Shown in pieces: positions 61,325 through 64,000 of a DNA stretch of 64,000 nucleotides. Origin of the DNA: Streptococcus uberis. GTDB taxonomy: Bacteria > Bacillota > Bacilli > Lactobacillales > Streptococcaceae. The translations under genes were made by a program, and so were the position numbers. Where the stretch lies: assembly GCF_900475595.1 (NCBI RefSeq), contig NZ_LS483397.1, positions 95,001 to 159,000 of the forward strand, written 5' to 3'. The stretch's first letter is position 1; every line of letters starts with the position of its first letter. Under the pieces are notes generated by a model, which searched no databases, was not told the origin of the DNA, and saw nothing but the letters and a program-made list of their open reading frames with translations.

Positions 61325-63334
61325 ATGGCTGAATTTTGGTCAAATAATGACCGTGGATACCGTATTCGTCTATGGATAGACCAAACCTCTCAAAGTATTT
61401 CAGGAAATAGTAGTCAGGTTAGAGTAAGACTTGCCTTGCTTAATACAACAACTACTTTTGCACAGTATAGTTGTTCTGCATATGTTGACCTAAATGGTCA
61501 GCGGTTGAATTGGTCAGGTAGTCCAAATATGACCAGCTACAACTCTACAATCATGCTGATAGACCAAACTATCACAGTTGGTCACAATGCAGATGGTACT
61601 AAGACTTTTGGACTGGTGGCAAGTTTCTCAGGTAGCGGTGGTTGGTCTCCTGGAACATTAACTATCGGTGGTAATTCATTTACACTTACTACTATCCCAC
61701 GCTCTAGCTCTGTTAGTGTTGGTGCTGGCGTTATTGGCAGTGCTATCACTATAAACATCAATAGACAAAGTTCTAGCTTCAAGCATACTGTCCGCTATGC
61801 TTGGGGAAGTAAGTCAGGAACCATTGCAAGTGGTGTGGATACTTCTACCACTTGGACTATTCCTCTTGATTTTGCTAGTGACATCCCAAACTCTACCAGT
61901 GGTAACGGCACTATCTATGTTGATACTTATTCAGGAAGCACACTGACAGGTACACAGTCAACAACACTGACAGCAAGTGTTCCAGATAGTATAAAACCAA
62001 CATTTTCAGGAGTTTCACTATCCGATTTGAACACGGCAGCTCAAAATCTAATACCAGGTAACACCTTTATTCAGATTATCTCTAACATCAAGGTCAATTT
62101 TAGCGGTGAGGCTGGGTCTTATGGCTCATCTATCACTGGATACAAAGCTGAGATAGTTGGTAAGAACCAAACAACCAATGTGAACGGTGGAACCTTGGGC
62201 ATTATGAACTATAACGGTACCGTCACTATCAGGGCAAGTGTTTCTGATAGTCGTGGTCGTTGGTCTGATACTAGAGATGTCTCAGTTACAGTGCTTGAGT
62301 ACTTTGCTCCAGCACTTAGTTTTAGTATTGCTAGAACTGGCTTAACCTCTAGCACATTTACGGTGACAAGAAATGCTAAAGTGGCCTCTCTAACAGTTGG
62401 AGGTAGCCAAAAAAACACTATGACCCTCTCATTTAAAGTTGCTAAGTTAGGGACTACAACCTACACTGAAGATACAGGAGCGGCTTCTGGTACATGGACT
62501 AGTTTATCTAATCTGACAAACTCGCAGGCTAATATGGCTGGCAGCTATGTAGGTAATCAATCATGGGTTGTCATTGGGACACTTTCTGACAAATTTACTC
62601 AGACAGAGTTTGCTGTCAATGTTGCTACGGAAAGCGTGGTTTTTTCTTATGACCGTTCAGGTATCGGCGTTAACAAAATTAGGGAACGCGGTGTTATCGA
62701 CGCTCAGGGTGATGTATATGTTGGCGGTAACATTTTTGCTAATGGCAAGCAAATTCAACAATTAATGCTTACAACAAATGACGGAACTCAAATAACAATA
62801 GCCGGTGATCTTAATAATTATAAGACCACCGGTTTTTATATGGGTAGTAATACAAACCTGACCAATCTGCCACCGGCAGTTTCTGGGTCACACACTTGGC
62901 ATCATATCATAGTCCAACGGTACAGTCACCAATATGTGTTACAACAATCCGTTGATTTCAATGGTGTTATTACTGCATTTAGGGTTTGTCGTTCCGGCAC
63001 TTGGCAAGGTTGGCAATATCTAACGCAAAGCACACACCCGAATCTGGTAAATACAGGCTGGATTTCAACTGGCGTGAGCGGTGTCTACTATAAGCGGACA
63101 GGCGATTTAGTCACTGTTAAAATGGAAGTGACAACAACAGCAAATGCTAACATGGATATTGGTAAGGTTCCATCATCACTTGTTCCTCCAAATGGTCTAA
63201 TGTTACGTGTTACCGCATGGACAACAGACCATTTATTTGGTCGTAATTTACAAATAGGGGCTGAAGGTGGAATGACACTCATAACGACAGGCAGAGGCGA
63301 TTTATTCAGAACACAAGTATCTTGGTTAATTTAA
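61325..63334 (+). CDS. DUF859 tail fibre / receptor-binding protein with pyocin-knob module
   Basis: The 669-residue protein starts MAEFWSNNDRGYRIRLWIDQT and follows the DUF859 pattern of streptococcal phage baseplate proteins, built of Ser/Thr-rich beta domains (about 1-450). Near 490-565 is a pyocin-knob-like module (LNNYKTTGFYMGSNT, SGTWQGWQYL), a domain of many receptor-binding tips. The last 90 residues are strand-rich. It likely sets host specificity. Confidence 0.85.
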   Translation: MAEFWSNNDRGYRIRLWIDQTSQSISGNSSQVRVRLALLNTTTTFAQYSCSAYVDLNGQRLNWSGSPNMTSYNSTIMLIDQTITVGHNADGTKTFGLVASFSGSGGWSPGTLTIGGNSFTLTTIPRSSSVSVGAGVIGSAITININRQSSSFKHTVRYAWGSKSGTIASGVDTSTTWTIPLDFASDIPNSTSGNGTIYVDTYSGSTLTGTQSTTLTASVPDSIKPTFSGVSLSDLNTAAQNLIPGNTFIQIISNIKVNFSGEAGSYGSSITGYKAEIVGKNQTTNVNGGTLGIMNYNGTVTIRASVSDSRGRWSDTRDVSVTVLEYFAPALSFSIARTGLTSSTFTVTRNAKVASLTVGGSQKNTMTLSFKVAKLGTTTYTEDTGAASGTWTSLSNLTNSQANMAGSYVGNQSWVVIGTLSDKFTQTEFAVNVATESVVFSYDRSGIGVNKIRERGVIDAQGDVYVGGNIFANGKQIQQLMLTTNDGTQITIAGDLNNYKTTGFYMGSNTNLTNLPPAVSGSHTWHHIIVQRYSHQYVLQQSVDFNGVITAFRVCRSGTWQGWQYLTQSTHPNLVNTGWISTGVSGVYYKRTGDLVTVKMEVTTTANANMDIGKVPSSLVPPNGLMLRVTAWTTDHLFGRNLQIGAEGGMTLITTGRGDLFRTQVSWLI

Positions 63335-63346
63335 AGGAGAATTAAT

Positions 63347-63745
63347 ATGGCAGTAAATTTACCGTTCGAATACGTTCGGAAGTCTTTAAACTATGACGCT
63401 AGCGGTTCGCCGTCTGAATTAGTAGTATATCTAAATGTAAACGGCCAGGAAACGCCGTTTTTCTTATCGACCGAACATGAGAAAAAAACTAATACAGAAT
63501 TATTTGATTTAGTGATGGAGTCAATCTATCAAGTCAATTTTCCCATGAGAGCTGAAAATGAAAAATTCAACTTACTTGGCACTAAAATCGCAGAAGTTGA
63601 TAAGGCTACCGAAGAGTCAAAAAAAGCAACTGAAGATTTAATAGCTCAAACTGAAAAAACTAAGCAAGAGTTGCAAGATAAAATTGATAATGCAGTTGTA
63701 GAGCTTACAACTCTAATCACTTCTAGTCTATCTGGTACTGCTTAA
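63347..63745 (+). CDS. DUF1366 family phage protein
   Basis: The 132-residue protein starts MAVNLPFEYVRKSLNYDASG and has a helical C-terminal half (about 70-130) rich in Lys, Glu and Thr. DUF1366 proteins follow fibre genes in streptococcal phages; function unknown. Its stop overlaps a possible upstream start of the next frame. Confidence 0.82.
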   Translation: MAVNLPFEYVRKSLNYDASGSPSELVVYLNVNGQETPFFLSTEHEKKTNTELFDLVMESIYQVNFPMRAENEKFNLLGTKIAEVDKATEESKKATEDLIAQTEKTKQELQDKIDNAVVELTTLITSSLSGTA

Positions 63746-63807
63746 TGGAAAATATATTAAATATAATAACTACACTATTTTATATGTTAAAAAAAGGAGA
63801 ATTTACT

Positions 63808-63966
63808 ATGATTTTTACAACAAAACATTATATTGTCGACGTTTGGTATCGTAGAGTTGCAAATGGCATTTGTTCATTTGAAGAAGTACCTAAATTATTC
63901 AACCTGCGAGATGTAGTAAAAGAGTTGCTTGATCAAAAAGTAACTGACCAACCTGTTTCTGAATAA
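63808..63966 (+). CDS. Small conserved phage protein
   Basis: The 52-residue protein starts at ATG 63808, chosen because AAGGAGA lies 7 bp before it; the longer frame from 63745 lacks a ribosome site. Sequence MIFTTKHYIVDVWYRRVANG and CSFEEVPKLFNLRDVVKELL resembles short proteins that precede holin genes in these phages. Function unknown. Confidence 0.75.
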   Translation: MIFTTKHYIVDVWYRRVANGICSFEEVPKLFNLRDVVKELLDQKVTDQPVSE

Positions 63967-63978
63967 CGAGGTGCATAA

Positions 63979-64000
63979 ATGACAAATGATATTACACCAA
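63979..64000 (+). CDS. Start of next phage gene (cut by window end)
   Basis: ATG 63979 with GAGGTG 8 bp upstream opens a frame MTNDITP that runs off the window. By position a holin or a similar lysis-module protein is expected, but seven codons cannot show it. Confidence 0.5.

Larger units (their letters stand above)
30747..64000. mobile_element. Siphovirus prophage integrated in comYC (right end outside window)
   Basis: Gene order is that of a temperate siphovirus: integrase, lysogeny, early/replication, packaging, head, tail. More than 33 kb is present and the lysis and right attachment region are missing from the window. Terminase is PBSX-like, portal SPP1-like, and a tape measure of 1125 residues suggests a tail of roughly 170 nm using the common 0.15 nm per residue rule. 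All structural genes looked at are open, so the phage may be functional. Confidence 0.95.

Overview
The window comes from a low-GC Gram-positive coccus, almost certainly a Streptococcus of the pyogenic group. The gene order tyrS (opposite strand) - pbp1b - rpoB - rpoC - DUF1033 - comYA - comYB - comYC is the conserved streptococcal order, and adcRCB and an ispE homologue lie beside it. A complete menA-ndh-cydABDC-hepT respiratory cluster argues against S. pyogenes and fits species such as S. uberis, S. parauberis, S. iniae or S. agalactiae. I cannot name the species from sequence alone.

Region 1 (1-4600) is a tRNA array (Trp, His, Gln, Leu) followed by a worn accessory stretch. It holds a decayed AraC-type regulator, a PepSY lipoprotein and a second partial copy of the 3' half of tRNA-Leu about 1.7 kb downstream, which suggests an old island whose integrase is gone. 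A flavin split-barrel protein, a doubtful small ORF and a zinc alcohol dehydrogenase with a MerR-like promoter follow.

Region 2 (4600-13850) is the aerobic respiration cluster: MenA, type II NADH dehydrogenase, cytochrome bd oxidase CydAB, the CydDC exporter and, convergent, a polyprenyl diphosphate synthase that would make the quinone tail. Region 3 (14050-28250) is core genome: ispE homologue, zinc regulator and importer adcRCB with a perfect AdcR box, tyrS, pbp1b, rpoB and rpoC.

Region 4 (28330-30750) is the start of the comY (comG) transformation-pilus operon. comYC is cut inside its prepilin processing motif by a prophage that fills the rest of the window (about 30750 to beyond 64000). 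The prophage is a siphovirus with a large serine integrase, and its right end is not in the window. Its lysogeny module (integrase, Ltp-type superinfection-exclusion lipoprotein, ImmA-like protease, CI-like repressor) is on the minus strand. Cro-like repressor, antirepressor, early genes, an iteron/DnaA-box origin-like region, Bet/RecT recombinase, DUF1351, RusA and many small early genes follow on the plus strand. Next come a late regulator, terminase, portal, a minor head protein carrying a C-terminal Ntox50-like toxin domain, scaffold, capsid, connectors, tail tube, chaperones, tape measure, Dit, Tal, a DUF859 fibre and a DUF1366 protein. Lysis genes lie outside the window.

The non-coding parts of the prophage are unusually rich. 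There is a multi-stem RNA between early genes (39942-40094), a candidate plus-strand small RNA beside the integrase (32246-32358), a CI/Cro operator set, and a second divergent promoter pair sharing a palindrome (35375-35437).
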